From: Odontesthes bonariensis
Taxonomy: Eukaryota > Chordata > Actinopteri > Atheriniformes > Atherinopsidae
Direction: 5' to 3'
Assembly: GCF_027942865.1 (NCBI RefSeq)
Contig: NC_134507.1
Span: forward strand, 39,094,797 to 39,158,796
Length of the DNA: 64,000 nt
Shown: piece by piece, positions 30,101 through 44,358 of the stretch
Layout: each line of letters starts with the position of its first letter
Numbering within the stretch: the first letter of the stretch is position 1
The notes under the pieces: model-generated
The model's database searches: none
What the model saw: the letters and a program-made list of their open reading frames with translations, nothing else
Told to the model about the DNA's origin: nothing
Made by a program: the position numbers and the translations under genes

Positions 30101-33100
30101 GAACATATCATGAAGTATAACCTGACTGTCATGACACCATTATGACAGCGAATTGAAGATATTCTTTGATCTCAAGTAAAATTGACACATTTTGTTGTCT
30201 CTTGAACATATCATGAAGTATAACCTGACCTTTATGACACCATTATGACAGCGTATTGAAGATATTCTTTGATCTCAAGTAAAGTTGTCACATTTTGTTG
30301 TCTCATGAACATATCATGAAGTATAACCTGACTGTCAAGACACCATTATGACAGCGTATTGAAGATATTCTTTGATCTCAAGTAAAGTGGTCACATTTTG
30401 TAGTCTCATGAACATATCATGAAGTATAACCTGACTGTCAAGACACCATTATGACAGCGTATTGAAGATATTCTTTGATCTCAAGTAAAGTTGTCACATT
30501 TTGTTGTCTCATGAACATATCATGAAGTATAACCTGACTGTCAAGACACCATTATGACAGCGTATTGAAGATATTCTTTGATCTCAAGTAAAGTGGTCAC
30601 ATTTTGTAGTCTCATGAACATATCATGAAGTATAACCTGACTGTTATGACACCATTATGACAGCGTATTGAAGATATTCTTTGATCTCAAGTAAAGTCGT
30701 CACATTTTGTTGTCTCATGAACATATCATGAAGTATAACCTGACTGTTATGACACCATTATGACAGCGAATTGAAGATATTCTTTGATCTCAAGTAAAGT
30801 GGTCACATTTTGATTTCTCATGAACATATCATGAAGTATAACCTGACTGTTATGACACCATTATGACAGCGTATTGAAGATATTCTTTGATCTCAAGTAA
30901 AGTGTTCACATTTTGATTTCTCATGAACATATCATGAAGTATAACCTGACTGTTATGACACCATTATGACAGTGTATTGAAGATACTCATTGATCTCAAG
31001 TAAAGTGGTCAATTTTTGTTGTCACATGAACATATCATGAAGTATGACCTGACTGTTATGACACCATCATGACAGTGTATTGAAGATATTCTTTGATCTC
31101 AAGTAAAGTGGTCACATTTTGTTGTCTCATGAACATATCATGAAGTATAACCTGACTGTTATGACACCATTATGACAGCGTATTGAAGATATTCTTTGAT
31201 CTCAAGTAAAGTGGTCAATTTTTGTTGTCACATGAACATATCATGAAGTATAACCTGACTGTTATGACACCATCATGACAGTGTATTGAAGATATTCTTT
31301 GATATCAAGTAGAGTGGTCACATTTTGATTTCTCATGAACATATCATGAAGTATAACCTGACTGTTATGACACCATTATGACAGCGTATTGAAGATATTC
31401 TTTGATCTCAAGTAAAGTGTTCACATTTTGATATCTCATGAACATATCATGAAGTATAACCTGACTGTTATGACACCATTATGACAGCGTATTGAAGATA
31501 TTCTTTGATCACAAGTAAAATTGATACATTTTGTTGTCTCATGAACATATCATGAAGTATAGCCTGACTGTTATGACACCATTATGACAGCGTATTGAAG
31601 ATATTCTTTGATCTCAAGTAAAGTGGTCACATTTTGATTTCTCATGAACATATCATGAAGTATAACCTGACTGTCATGACACCATTATGACAGCGAATTG
31701 AAGATATTCTTTGATCTCAAGTAAAATTGACACATTTTGTTGTCTCTTGAACATATCATGAAGTATAACCTGACCTTTATGACACCATTATGACAGCGTA
31801 TTGAAGATATTCTTTGATCTCAAGTAAAGTGGTCACATTTTGATTTCTCATGAACATATAATGAAGTATAACATGACTGTTATGACACCATTATGACAGC
31901 GTATTGAAGATATTCTTTATACTCAAGTAAAATTGACACATTTTGTTGTCTCATGAACATATCATGAAGTATAACCTTACTGTTATGACACCATTATGAC
32001 AGCGTATTGAAGATATTCTTTGATCTCAAGTAAAGTGGTCACATTTTGTTGTCTCATGAACATATCATGAAGTATAACCTGACTGTCATGACACCATTAT
32101 GACAGCGTATTGAAGATATTCTTTGATCTCAAGTAAAGTGGTCACATTTTGTTGTCTCATGAACATATCATGAAGTATAACCTTACTGTTAAGACACCAT
32201 TATGACAGCGTATTGAAGATATTCTTTGATCTCAAGTAAAGTGGTCACATTTTGTTGTCTCATGAACATATCATGAAGTATAACCTGACTGTTATGACAT
32301 CATCATGACAGCGTATTGAAGATATTCTTTGATCTCAAGTAAAGTGGTCACATTTTGTTATCTCATGAACATATCATGAAGTATAACCTGACTGTTATGA
32401 CATCATTATGACAGCGTATTGAAGATATTCTTTGATCTCAAGTAAAGTGGTCACATTTTGATTTCTCATGAACATATCATGAAGTATAACCTGACTGTTA
32501 TGACACCATTATGACAGCGTATTGAAGATATTCTTTGATCTCAAGTAAAGTGTTCACATTTTGATTTCTCATGAACATATCATGAAGTATAACCTGACTG
32601 TTATGACACCATTATGACAGCGTATTGAAGATATTCTTTGATCTCAAGTAAAGTGGTCAATTTTTGTTGTCACATGAACATATCATGAAGTATGACCTGA
32701 CTGTTATGACACCATCATGACAGTGTATTGAAGATATTCTTTGATCTCAAGTAAAGTGGTCACATTTTGTTATCTCATGAACATATCATGAAGTATAACC
32801 TGACTGTTATGACACCATTATGACAGCGTATTGAAGATATTCTTTGATCACAAGTAAAATTGATACATTTTGTTGTCTCATGAACATATCATGAAGTATA
32901 ACCTGACTGTCATGACACCATTATGACAGTGTATTGAAGATATTCTTTGATCTCAAGTAAAGTGGTCACATTTTGTAGTCTCATGAACATATCATGAAGT
33001 ATAACCTGACTGTTATGACACCATTATGACAGCGAATTGAAGATATTCTTTGATCTCAAGTAAAATTGACACATTTTGTTGTCTCATGAACATATCATGA

Positions 33101-36000
33101 AGTATAACCTGACTGTTATGACACCATTATGACAGCGTATTGAAGATATTCTTTGATCTCAAGTAAAGTGTTCACATTTTGATTTCTCATGAACATATCA
33201 TGAAGTATAACCTGACTGTTATGACACCATTATGACAGCGTATTGAAGATACTCATTGATCTCAAGTAAAGTGGTCAATTTTTGTTGTCACATGAACATA
33301 TCATGAAGTATGACCTGACTGTTATGACACCATCATGACAGTGTATTGAAGATATTCTTTGATCTCAAGTAAAGTGGTCACATTTTGTCGTCTCATGAAC
33401 ATATCATGAAGTATAACCTGACTGTTATGACACCATTATGACAGTGTATTGAAAATATTCTTTGATCTCAAGTAAAGTGGTCAATTTTTGTTGTCACATG
33501 AACATATCATGAAGTATGACCTGACTGTTATGACACCATCATGACAGTGTATTGAAGATATTCTTTGATATCAAGTAGAGTGGTCACATTTTGATTTCTC
33601 ATGAACATATCATGAAGTATAACCTGACTGTTATGACACCATTATGACAGCGTATTGAAGATATTCTTTGATCTCAAGTAAAGTGTTCACATTTTGATTT
33701 CTCATGAACATATCATGAAGTATAACCTGACTGTTATGACACCATTATGACAGCGTATTGAAGATATTCTTTGATCACAAGTAAAATTGATACATTTTGT
33801 TGTCTCATGAACATATCATGAAGTATAGCCTGACTCTTATGACACCATTATGACAGCGTATTGAAGATATTCTTTGATCTCAAGTAAAGTGGTCAAATTT
33901 TGTTGTCACATGAACATATCATGAAGTATAACCTGACTGTCATGACACCATTATGACAGCGAATTGAAGATATTCTTTGATCTCAAGTAAAATTGACACA
34001 TTTTGTTGTCTCTTGAACATATCATGAAGTATAACCTGACCTTTATGACACCATTATGACAGCGTATTGAAGATATTCTTTGATCTCAAGTAAAGTTGTC
34101 ACATTTTGTTGTCTCATGAACATATCATGAAGTATAACCTGACTGTCAAGACACCATTATGACAGCGTATTGAAGATATTCTTTGATCTCAAGTAAAGTG
34201 GTCACATTTTGTTATCTCATGAACATATCATGAAGTATAACCTGACTGTTATGACACCATTATGACAGCGTATTGAAGATATTCTTTGATCACAAGTAAA
34301 ATTGATACATTTTGTTGTCTCATGAACATATCATGAAGTATAACCTGACTGTTATGACACCATTATGACAGCGTATTGAAGATATTCTTTGATCTCAAGT
34401 AAAGTGGTCAAATTTTGTTGTCACATGAACATAACATGAAGTATAACCTGACTGTCATGACACCATTATGACAGCGAATTGAAGATATTCTTTGATCACA
34501 AGTAAAATTGATACATTTTGTTGTCTCATGAACATATCATGAAGTATAACCTGACTGTTATGACACCATTATGACAGCGTATTGAAGATATTCTTTGATC
34601 TTAAGTAAAGTGGTCAAATTTTGTTGTCACATGAACATATCATGAAGTATAACCTGACTGTCATGACACCATTATGACAGCGAATTGAAGATATTCTTTG
34701 ATCTCAAGTAAAATTGACACATTTTGTTGTCTCTTGAACATATCATGAAGTATAACCTGACCTTTATGACACCATTATGACAGCGTATTGAAGATATTCT
34801 TTGATCTCAAGTAAAGTTGTCACATTTTGTTGTCTCATGAACATATCATGAAGTATAACCTGACTGTCAAGACACCATTATGACAGCGTATTGAAGATAT
34901 CCTTTGATCTCAAGTAAAGTGGTCACATTTTGTAGTCTCATGAACATATCATGAAGTATAACCTGACTGTCAAGACACCATTATGACAGCGTATTGAAGA
35001 TATTCTTTGATCTCAAGTAAAGTTGTCACATTTTGTTGTCTCATGAACATATCATGAAGTATAACCTGACTGTTATGATACCATTATTACAGCGTATTGA
35101 AGATATTCTTTGATCTCAAGTAAAGTGTTCACATTTTGTTGTCTCATGAACATATCATGAAGTATAACCTGACTGTTATGACACCATTATGACAGCGTAT
35201 TGAAGATACTCATTGATCTCAAGTAAAGTGGTCAATTTTTGTTGTCACATGAACATATCATGAAGTATGACCTGACTGTTATGACACCATCATGACAGTG
35301 TATTGAAGATATTCTTTGATCTCAAGTAAAGTGGTCACATTTTGTCGTCTCATGAACATATCATGAAGTATAACCTGACTGTTATGACACCATTATGACA
35401 GTGTATTGAAAATATTCTTTGATCTCAAGTAAAGTGGTCAATTTTTGTTGTCACATGAACATATCATGAAGTATGACCTGACTGTTATGACACCATCATG
35501 ACAGTGTATTGAAGATATTCTTTGATATCAAGTAGAGTGGTCACATTTTGATTTCTCATGAACATATCATGAAGTATAACCTGACTGTTATGACACCATT
35601 ATGACAGCGTATTGAAGATATTCTTTGATCTCAAGTAAAGTGTTCACATTTTGATTTCTCATGAACATATCATGAAGTATAACCTGACTGTTATGACACC
35701 ATTATGACAGCGTATTGAAGATATTCTTTGATCACAAGTAAAATTGATACATTTTGTTGTCTCATGAACATATCATGAAGTATAGCCTGACTCTTATGAC
35801 ACCATTATGACAGCGTATTGAAGATATTCTTTGATCTCAAGTAAAGTGGTCAAATTTTGTTGTCACATGAACATATCATGAAGTATAACCTGACTGTCAT
35901 GATACCATTATGACAGCGAATTGAAGATATTCTTTGATCTCAAGTAAAATTGACACATTTTGTTGTCTCTTGAACATATCATGAAGTATAACCTGACCTT
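12161..36000. repeat. Tandem duplication of a roughly 12-kb block inside the satellite
   Basis: Rare unit variants recur in the same order at a near-constant spacing. The CACTTTTTGTAGTC unit at 12161 recurs at 23697 (offset 11536, or 112 units). GTATCGAAGA at 15421 recurs at 26957 (11536). CTTTATACTC at 17701 recurs at 29237 (11536). CCTTTGATCT at 22541 recurs at 34901 (12360, or 120 units). ACTCATTGAT at 20891 and 22848 recurs at 33251 and 35208 (12360). Copy 1 ends where copy 2 begins (about 23697). Offsets change only by whole units, as unequal exchange would produce. Compared lines are nearly identical, with only scattered single-base differences. The right end of copy 2 is approximate. 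Confidence 0.85.
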
Positions 36001-36350
36001 TATGACACCATTATGACAGCGTATTGAAGATATTCTTTGATCTCAAGTAAAGTTGTCACATTTTGTTGTCTCATGAACATATCATGAAGTATAACCTGAC
36101 TGTCAAGACACCATTATGACAGCGTATTGAAGATATTCTTTGATCTCAAGTAAAGTCGTCACATTTTGTTGTCTCATGAACATATCATGAAGTATAACCT
36201 GACTGTTATGACACCATTATGACAGCGAATTGAAGATATTCTTTGATCTCAAGTAAAGTGGTCACATTTTCATTTCTCATGAACATATCATGAAGTATGA
36301 CCTGACTGTTATGACACCATTATGACAGTGTATTGAAGATATTCTTTGAT

Positions 36351-39300
36351 CTCAAGTGAAGTGGTCACATTTTCATTTCTCATGAACATATCATGAAGTA
36401 TAACCTGACTGTTATGACACCATTATGACAGCGTATTGAAGATATTCTTTGATCTCAAGTAAAGTGGTCACATTTTGTTGTCTCATGAACATATCATGAA
36501 GTATAACCTGACTGTTATGACACCATTATGACAGTGTATTGAAGATATTCTTTGATCTCAAGTGAAGTGGTCACATTTTCATTTCTCATGAACATATCAT
36601 GAAGTATAACCTGACTGTTATGACACCATTATGACAGCGTATTGAAGATATTCTTTGATCTCAAGTAAAGTGGTCACATTTTGTTGTCTCATGAACATAT
36701 CATGAAGTATAACCTGACTGTCATGACATCATTATGACAGCGTATTGAAGATATTCTTTGATCTCAAGTAAAGTGGTCACATTTTGTTGTCTCATGAACA
36801 TATCATGAAGTATAACCTGACTGTCATGACACCATTATGACAGCGTATTGAAGATATTCTTTGATCTCAAGTAAAGTGGTCACATTTTGTTGTCTCATGA
36901 ACATATCATGAAGTATAACCTGACTGTTATGACATCATCATGACAGTGTATTGAAGATATTCTTTGATCTCAAGTAAAGTGGTCACATTTTGTTATCTCA
37001 TGAACATATCATGAAGTATAACCTGACTGTTATGACATCATTATGACAGCGTATTGAAGATATTCTTTGATCTCAAGTAAAGTGGTCACATTTTGATTTC
37101 TCATGAACATATCATGAAGTATAACCTGACTGTTATGACACCATTATGACAGCGTATTGAAGATATTCTTTGATCTCAAGTAAAGTGTTCACATTTTGAT
37201 TTCTCATGAACATATCATGAAGTATAACCTGACTGTTATGACACCATTATGACAGTGTATTGAAGATACTCATTGATCTCAAGTAAAGTGGTCAATTTTT
37301 GTTGTCACATGAACATATCATGAAGTATGACCTGACTGTTATGACACCATCATGACAGTGTATTGAAGATATTCTTTGATCTCAAGTAAAGTGGTCACAT
37401 TTTGTTATCTCATGAACATATCATGAAGTATAACCTGACTGTTATGACACCATTATGACAGCGTATTGAAGATATTCTTTGATCACAAGTAAAATTGATA
37501 CATTTTGTTGTCTCATGAACATATCATGAAGTATAACCTGACTGTTATGACACCATTATGACAGCGTATTGAAGATATTCTTTGATCTCAAGTAAAGTGG
37601 TCAAATTTTGTTGTCACATGAACATCATGAAGTATAACCTGACCGTCATGACACCATTATGACAGCGAATTGAAGATATTCTTTGATCTCAAGTAAAATT
37701 GACACATTTTGTTGTCTCTTGAACATATCATGAAGTATAACCTGACCTTTATGACACCATTATGACAGCGTATTGAAGATATTCTTTGATCTCAAGTAAA
37801 GTTGTCACATTTTGTTGTCTCATGAAAATATCATGAAGTATAACCTGACTGTCAAGACACCATTATGACAGCGTATTGAAGATATTCTTTGATCTCAAGT
37901 AAAGTTGTCACATTTTGTTGTCTCATGAACATATCATGAAGTATAGCCTGACTGTTATGACACCATTATGACAGCGTATTGAAGATATTCTTTGATCTCA
38001 AGTAAAGTGGTCAAATTTTGTTGTCACATGAACATATCATGAAGTATAACCTGACTGTCATGACACCATTATGACAGCGTATTGAAGATATTCTTTGATC
38101 TCAAGTAAAGTGGTCAAATTTTGTTGTCACATGAACATATCATGAAGTATAACCTGACTGTCATGACACCATTATGACAGCGAATTGAAGATATTCTTTG
38201 ATCTCAAGTAAAATTGACACATTTTGTTGTCTCTTGAACATATCATGAAGTATAACCTGACCTTTATGACACCATTATGACAGCGTATTGAAGATATTCT
38301 TTGATCTCAAGTAAAGTTGTCACATTTTGTTGTCTCATGAACATATCATGAAGTATAACCTGACTGTTATGACACCATTATGACAGCGTATTGAAGATAT
38401 TCTTTGATCTCAAGTAAAGTGGTCACATTTTGTTGTCTCATGAACATATCATGAAGTATAACCAGACTGTCATGACACCATTATGACAGTGTATTGAAGA
38501 TATTCTTTGATCTCAAGTAAAGTGGTCACATTTTGTTGTCTCATGAACATATCATGAAGTATAACCTGACTGTTATGACACCATTATGACAGCGTATTGA
38601 AGATATTCTTTGATCTCAAGTAAAATTGACACATTTTGTTGTCTCATGAACATATCATGAAGTATGACCTGACTGTTATGACACCATTATGACAGTGTAT
38701 TGAAGATATTCTTTGATCTCAAGTGAAGTGGTCACATTTTCATTTCTCATGAACATATCATGAAGTATAACCTGACTGTTATGACACCATTATGACAGCG
38801 TATTGAAGATATTCTTTGATCTCAAGTAAAGTGGTCACATTTTGTTGTCTCATGAACATATCATGAAGTATAACCTGACTGTCATGACACCATTATGACA
38901 GCGTATTGAAGATATTCTTTGATCTCAAGTAAAGTGGTCACATTTTGTTGTCTCATGAACATATCATGAAGTATAACCTGACTGTCATGACACCATTATG
39001 ACAGCGTATTGAAGATATTCTTTGATCTCAAGTAAAGTGGTCACATTTTGTTGTCTCATGAACATATCATGAAGTATAACCTGACTGTTATGACATCATC
39101 ATGACAGTGTATTGAAGATATTCTTTGATCTCAAGTAAAGTGGTCACATTTTGTTATCTCATGAACATATCATGAAGTATAACCTGACTGTTATGACATC
39201 ATTATGACAGCGTATTGAAGATATTCTTTGATCTCAAGTAAAGTGGTCACATTTTGATTTCTCATGAACATATCATGAAGTATAACCTGACTGTTATGAC

Positions 39301-42300
39301 ACCATTATGACAGCGTATTGAAGATATTCTTTGATCTCAAGTAAAGTGTTCACATTTTGATTTCTCATGAACATATCATGAAGTATAACCTGACTGTTAT
39401 GACACCATTATGACAGTGTATTGAAGATACTCATTGATCTCAAGTAAAGTGGTCAATTTTTGTTGTCACATGAACATATCATGAAGTATGACCTGACTGT
39501 TATGACACCATCATGACAGTGTATTGAAGATATTCTTTGATCTCAAGTAAAGTGGTCACATTTTGTTATCTCATGAACATATCATGAAGTATAACCTGAC
39601 TGTTATGACACCATTATGACAGCGTATTGAAGATATTCTTTGATCACAAGTAAAATTGATACATTTTGTTGTCTCATGAACATATCATGAAGTATAACCT
39701 GACTGTTATGACACCATTATGACAGCGTATTGAAGATATTCTTTGATCTCAAGTAAAGTGGTCAAATTTTGTTGTCACATGAACATCATGAAGTATAACC
39801 TGACCGTCATGACACCATTATGACAGCGAATTGAAGATATTCTTTGATCTCAAGTAAAATTGACACATTTTGTTGTCTCTTGAACATATCATGAAGTATA
39901 ACCTGACCTTTATGACACCATTATGACAGCGTATTGAAGATATTCTTTGATCTCAAGTAAAGTTGTCACATTTTGTTGTCTCATGAACATATCATGAAGT
40001 ATAACCTGACTGTCAAGACACCATTATGACAGCGTATTGAAGATATTCTTTGATCTCAAGTAAAGTTGTCACATTTTGTTGTCTCATGAACATATCATGA
40101 AGTATAGCCTGACTGTTATGACACCATTATGACAGCGTATTGAAGATATTCTTTGATCTCAAGTAAAGTGGTCAAATTTTGTTGTCACATGAACATATCA
40201 TGAAGTATAACCTGACTGTCATGACACCATTATGACAGCGTATTGAAGATATTCTTTGATCTCAAGTAAAGTGGTCAAATTTTGTTGTCACATGAACATA
40301 TCATGAAGTATAGCCTGACTGTTATGACACCATTATGACAGCGTATTGAAGATATTCTTTGATCTCAAGTAAAGTGGTCAAATTTTGTTGTCACATGAAC
40401 ATATCATGAAGTATAACCTGACTGTCATGACACCATTATGACAGCGAATTGAAGATATTCTTTGATCTCAAGTAAAATTGACACATTTTGTTGTCTCTTG
40501 AACATATCATGAAGTATAACCTGACCTTTATGACACCATTATGACAGCGTATTGAAGATATTCTTTGATCTCAAGTAAAGTTGTCACATTTTGTTGTCTC
40601 ATGAACATATCATGAAGTATAACCTGACTGTTATGACACCATTATGACAGCGTATTGAAGATATTCTTTGATCTCAAGTAAAGTGGTCACATTTTGTTGT
40701 CTCATGAACATATCATGAAGTATAACCAGACTGTCATGACACCATTATGACAGTGTATTGAAGATATTCTTTGATCTCAAGTAAAGTGGTCACATTTTGT
40801 TGTCTCATGAACATATCATGAAGTATAACCTGACTGTTATGACACCATTATGACAGCGTATTGAAGATATTCTTTGATCTCAAGTAAAATTGACACATTT
40901 TGTTGTCTCATGAACATATCATGAAGTATGACCTGACTGTTATGACACCATTATGACAGTGTATTGAAGATATTCTTTGATCTCAAGTGAAGTGGTCACA
41001 TTTTCATTTCTCATGAACATATCATGAAGTATAACCTGACTGTTATGACACCATTATGACAGCGTATTGAAGATATTCTTTGATCTCAAGTAAAGTGGTC
41101 ACATTTTGTTGTCTCATGAACATATCATGAAGTATAACCTGACTGTCATGACACCATTATGACAGCGTATTGAAGATATTCTTTGATCTCAAGTAAAGTG
41201 GTCACATTTTGTTGTCTCATGAACATATCATGAAGTATAACCTGACTGTCATGACACCATTATGACAGCGTATTGAAGATATTCTTTGATCTCAAGTAAA
41301 GTGGTCACATTTTGTTGTCTCATGAACATATCATGAAGTATAACCTGACTGTTATGACATCATCATGACAGTGTATTGAAGATATTCTTTGATCTCAAGT
41401 AAAGTGGTCACATTTTGTTATCTCATGAACATATCATGAAGTATAACCTGACTGTTATGACATCATTATGACAGCGTATTGAAGATATTCTTTGATCTCA
41501 AGTAAAGTGGTCACATTTTGATTTCTCATGAACATATCATGAAGTATAACCTGACTGTTATGACACCATTATGACAGCGTATTGAAGATATTCTTTGATC
41601 TCAAGTAAAGTGTTCACATTTTGATTTCTCATGAACATATCATGAAGTATAACCTGACTGTTATGACACCATTATGACAGTGTATTGAAGATACTCATTG
41701 ATCTCAAGTAAAGTGGTCAATTTTTGTTGTCACATGAACATATCATGAAGTATGACCTGACTGTTATGACACCATCATGACAGTGTATTGAAGATATTCT
41801 TTGATCTCAAGTAAAGTGGTCACATTTTGTTATCTCATGAACATATCATGAAGTATAACCTGACTGTTATGACACCATTATGACAGCGTATTGAAGATAT
41901 TCTTTGATCACAAGTAAAATTGATACATTTTGTTGTCTCATGAACATATCATGAAGTATAACCTGACTGTTATGACACCATTATGACAGCGTATTGAAGA
42001 TATTCTTTGATCTCAAGTAAAGTGGTCAAATTTTGTTGTCACATGAACATCATGAAGTATAACCTGACCGTCATGACACCATTATGACAGCGAATTGAAG
42101 ATATTCTTTGATCTCAAGTAAAATTGACACATTTTGTTGTCTCTTGAACATATCATGAAGTATAACCTGACCTTTATGACACCATTATGACAGCGTATTG
42201 AAGATATTCTTTGATCTCAAGTAAAGTTGTCACATTTTGTTGTCTCATGAACATATCATGAAGTATAACCTGACTGTCAAGACACCATTATGACAGCGTA

Positions 42301-43500
42301 TTGAAGATATTCTTTGATCTCAAGTAAAGTTGTCACATTTTGTTGTCTCATGAACATATCATGAAGTATAGCCTGACTGTTATGACACCATTATGACAGC
42401 GTATTGAAGATATTCTTTGATCTCAAGTAAAGTGGTCAAATTTTGTTGTCACATGAACATATCATGAAGTATAACCTGACTGTCATGACACCATTATGAC
42501 AGCGTATTGAAGATATTCTTTGATCTCAAGTAAAGTGGTCAAATTTTGTTGTCACATGAACATATCATGAAGTATAGCCTGACTGTTATGACACCATTAT
42601 GACAGCGTATTGAAGATATTCTTTGATCTCAAGTAAAGTGGTCAAATTTTGTTGTCACATGAACATATCATGAAGTATAACCTGACTGTCATGACACCAT
42701 TATGACAGCGAATTGAAGATATTCTTTGATCTCAAGTAAAATTGACACATTTTGTTGTCTCTTGAACATATCATGAAGTATAACCTGACCTTTATGACAC
42801 CATTATGACAGCGTATTGAAGATATTCTTTGATCTCAAGTAAAGTTGTCACATTTTGTTGTCTCATGAACATATCATGAAGTATAACCTGACTGTTATGA
42901 CACCATTATGACAGCGTATTGAAGATATTCTTTGATCTCAAGTAAAGTGGTCACATTTTGTTGTCTCATGAACATATCATGAAGTATAACCAGACTGTCA
43001 TGACACCATTATGACAGTGTATTGAAGATATTCTTTGATCTCAAGTAAAGTGGTCACATTTTGTTGTCTCATGAACATATCATGAAGTATAACCTGACTG
43101 TTATGACACCATTATGACAGCGTATTGAAGATATTCTTTGATCTCAAGTAAAATTGACACATTTTGTTGTCTCATGAACATATCATGAAGTATGACCTGA
43201 CTGTTATGACACCATTATGACAGTGTATTGAAGATATTCTTTGATCTCAAGTGAAGTGGTCACATTTTCATTTCTCATGAACATATCATGAAGTATAACC
43301 TGACTGTTATGACACCATTATGACAGCGTATTGAAGATATTCTTTGATCTCAAGTAAAGTGGTCACATTTTGTTGTCTCATGAACATATCATGAAGTATA
43401 ACCTGACTGTCATGACACCATTATGACAGCGTATTGAAGATATTCTTTGATCTCAAGTAAAGTGGTCACATTTTGTTGTCTCATGAACATATCATGAAGT
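36351..43500. repeat. Higher-order repeat of 21-22 satellite units
   Basis: The variant CTCAAGTGAAGTGG recurs at 36557, 38718, 40982 and 43246, giving periods of 2161, 2264 and 2264 bp. The variant GATACTCATTGATCTC gives the same periods at 37268, 39429 and 41693. The periods equal 21 or 22 units minus 2 bp. The missing 2 bp come from one unit per repeat with GAACATCATG in place of GAACATATCATG (near 37622, 39783 and 42046). The later copies contain one extra unit with TATAGCCTGAC. This is a classic higher-order satellite organisation with little divergence between copies. Confidence 0.88.
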
Positions 43501-44358
43501 ATAACCTGACTGTCATGACATCATTATGACAGCGTATTGAAGATATTCTTTGATCTCAAGTAAAGTGGTCACATTTTGTTGTCTCATGAACATATCATGA
43601 AGTATAACCTGACTGTCATGACACCATTATGACAGCGTATTGAAGATATTCTTTGATCTCAAGTAAAGTGGTCACATTTTGTTGTCACATGAACATATCA
43701 TGAAGTATAACCTCACTGTCATGACTTCATTATTGCGTATTGAAGATGTTCTTTGATCTCAAGTAAAATTGACACATTTTGTTGTCTCATGAACATATCA
43801 TGAAGTATGACCTGACTGTTATGACACCACTATGACAGCGTATTGAAGATATTCTTTGATCTCAAGTAAAATTGACACATTTTGTTGTCTCATGAACATA
43901 TCATGAAGTATAACCTGACTGTTATGACACCATTATGACAGCGTATTGAAGATATTCTTTGAGCTCAAGTAAAGTGGTCACATTTTGTTGTCTCATGAAC
44001 ATATCATGAAGTATAACCAGACTGTCATGACACCATTATGACAGCGTATTGAAGATATTCTTTGATCTCAAGTAAAGTGGTCACATTTTCATTTCTCATG
44101 AACATATCATGAAGAATAACCTGATTGTCATGACACCATTATGACAGTGTATTGAAGATATTCTTTGATCTCAAGTAAAGTGGTCACATTTTGTTGTGTC
44201 ATGAACATATCATGAAGTATAACCTGACTGTCATCACACAATTATGACAGCGTATTGAAGATATTCTTTGATCTCAAGTAAAATTGACACATTTTGTTGT
44301 CTCATGAACATATCATGAAGTATAACCTGACTCTCATGACATCATTGTGACAGTGTAT

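Larger units (their letters stand above)
1..44358. repeat. 103-bp satellite DNA array, about 430 head-to-tail copies
   Basis: The same 103-bp unit repeats without interruption in one orientation. For example, ATGACACC recurs at 8041 and 8144. The unit is about 34% G+C. In order it contains GAACATATCATGAAG, CTGACTGTTATGACACC, ATTATGACAGCG, TATTGAAGATATTC and TTTGATCTCAAGTAAA, followed by either GTGGTCACATTTTG or ATTGACACATTTTG. The junction to the next unit varies (TTGTCTCATGA, ATTTCTCATGA, TTGTCACATGA and others of equal length). No open frame long enough to suggest coding occurs, since 103 is not a multiple of three and every unit carries stops. I see no CENP-B-box-like motif in the consensus. 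The left end lies outside the window. The right end is sharp at about 44358, where the LINE starts. A centromeric, pericentromeric or subtelomeric location is plausible but cannot be decided here. Confidence 0.97.

Noticed and set aside
1-44358. CRISPR-like array
   Set aside because: The whole 103-bp period is conserved, with no unique spacers, and the surroundings are eukaryotic. It is a satellite.
1-44358. Satellite units as 5' promoter monomers of the adjacent LINE
   Set aside because: Some LINEs have tandem 5' monomers, but not hundreds of copies with higher-order structure. The array is better seen as an independent satellite.
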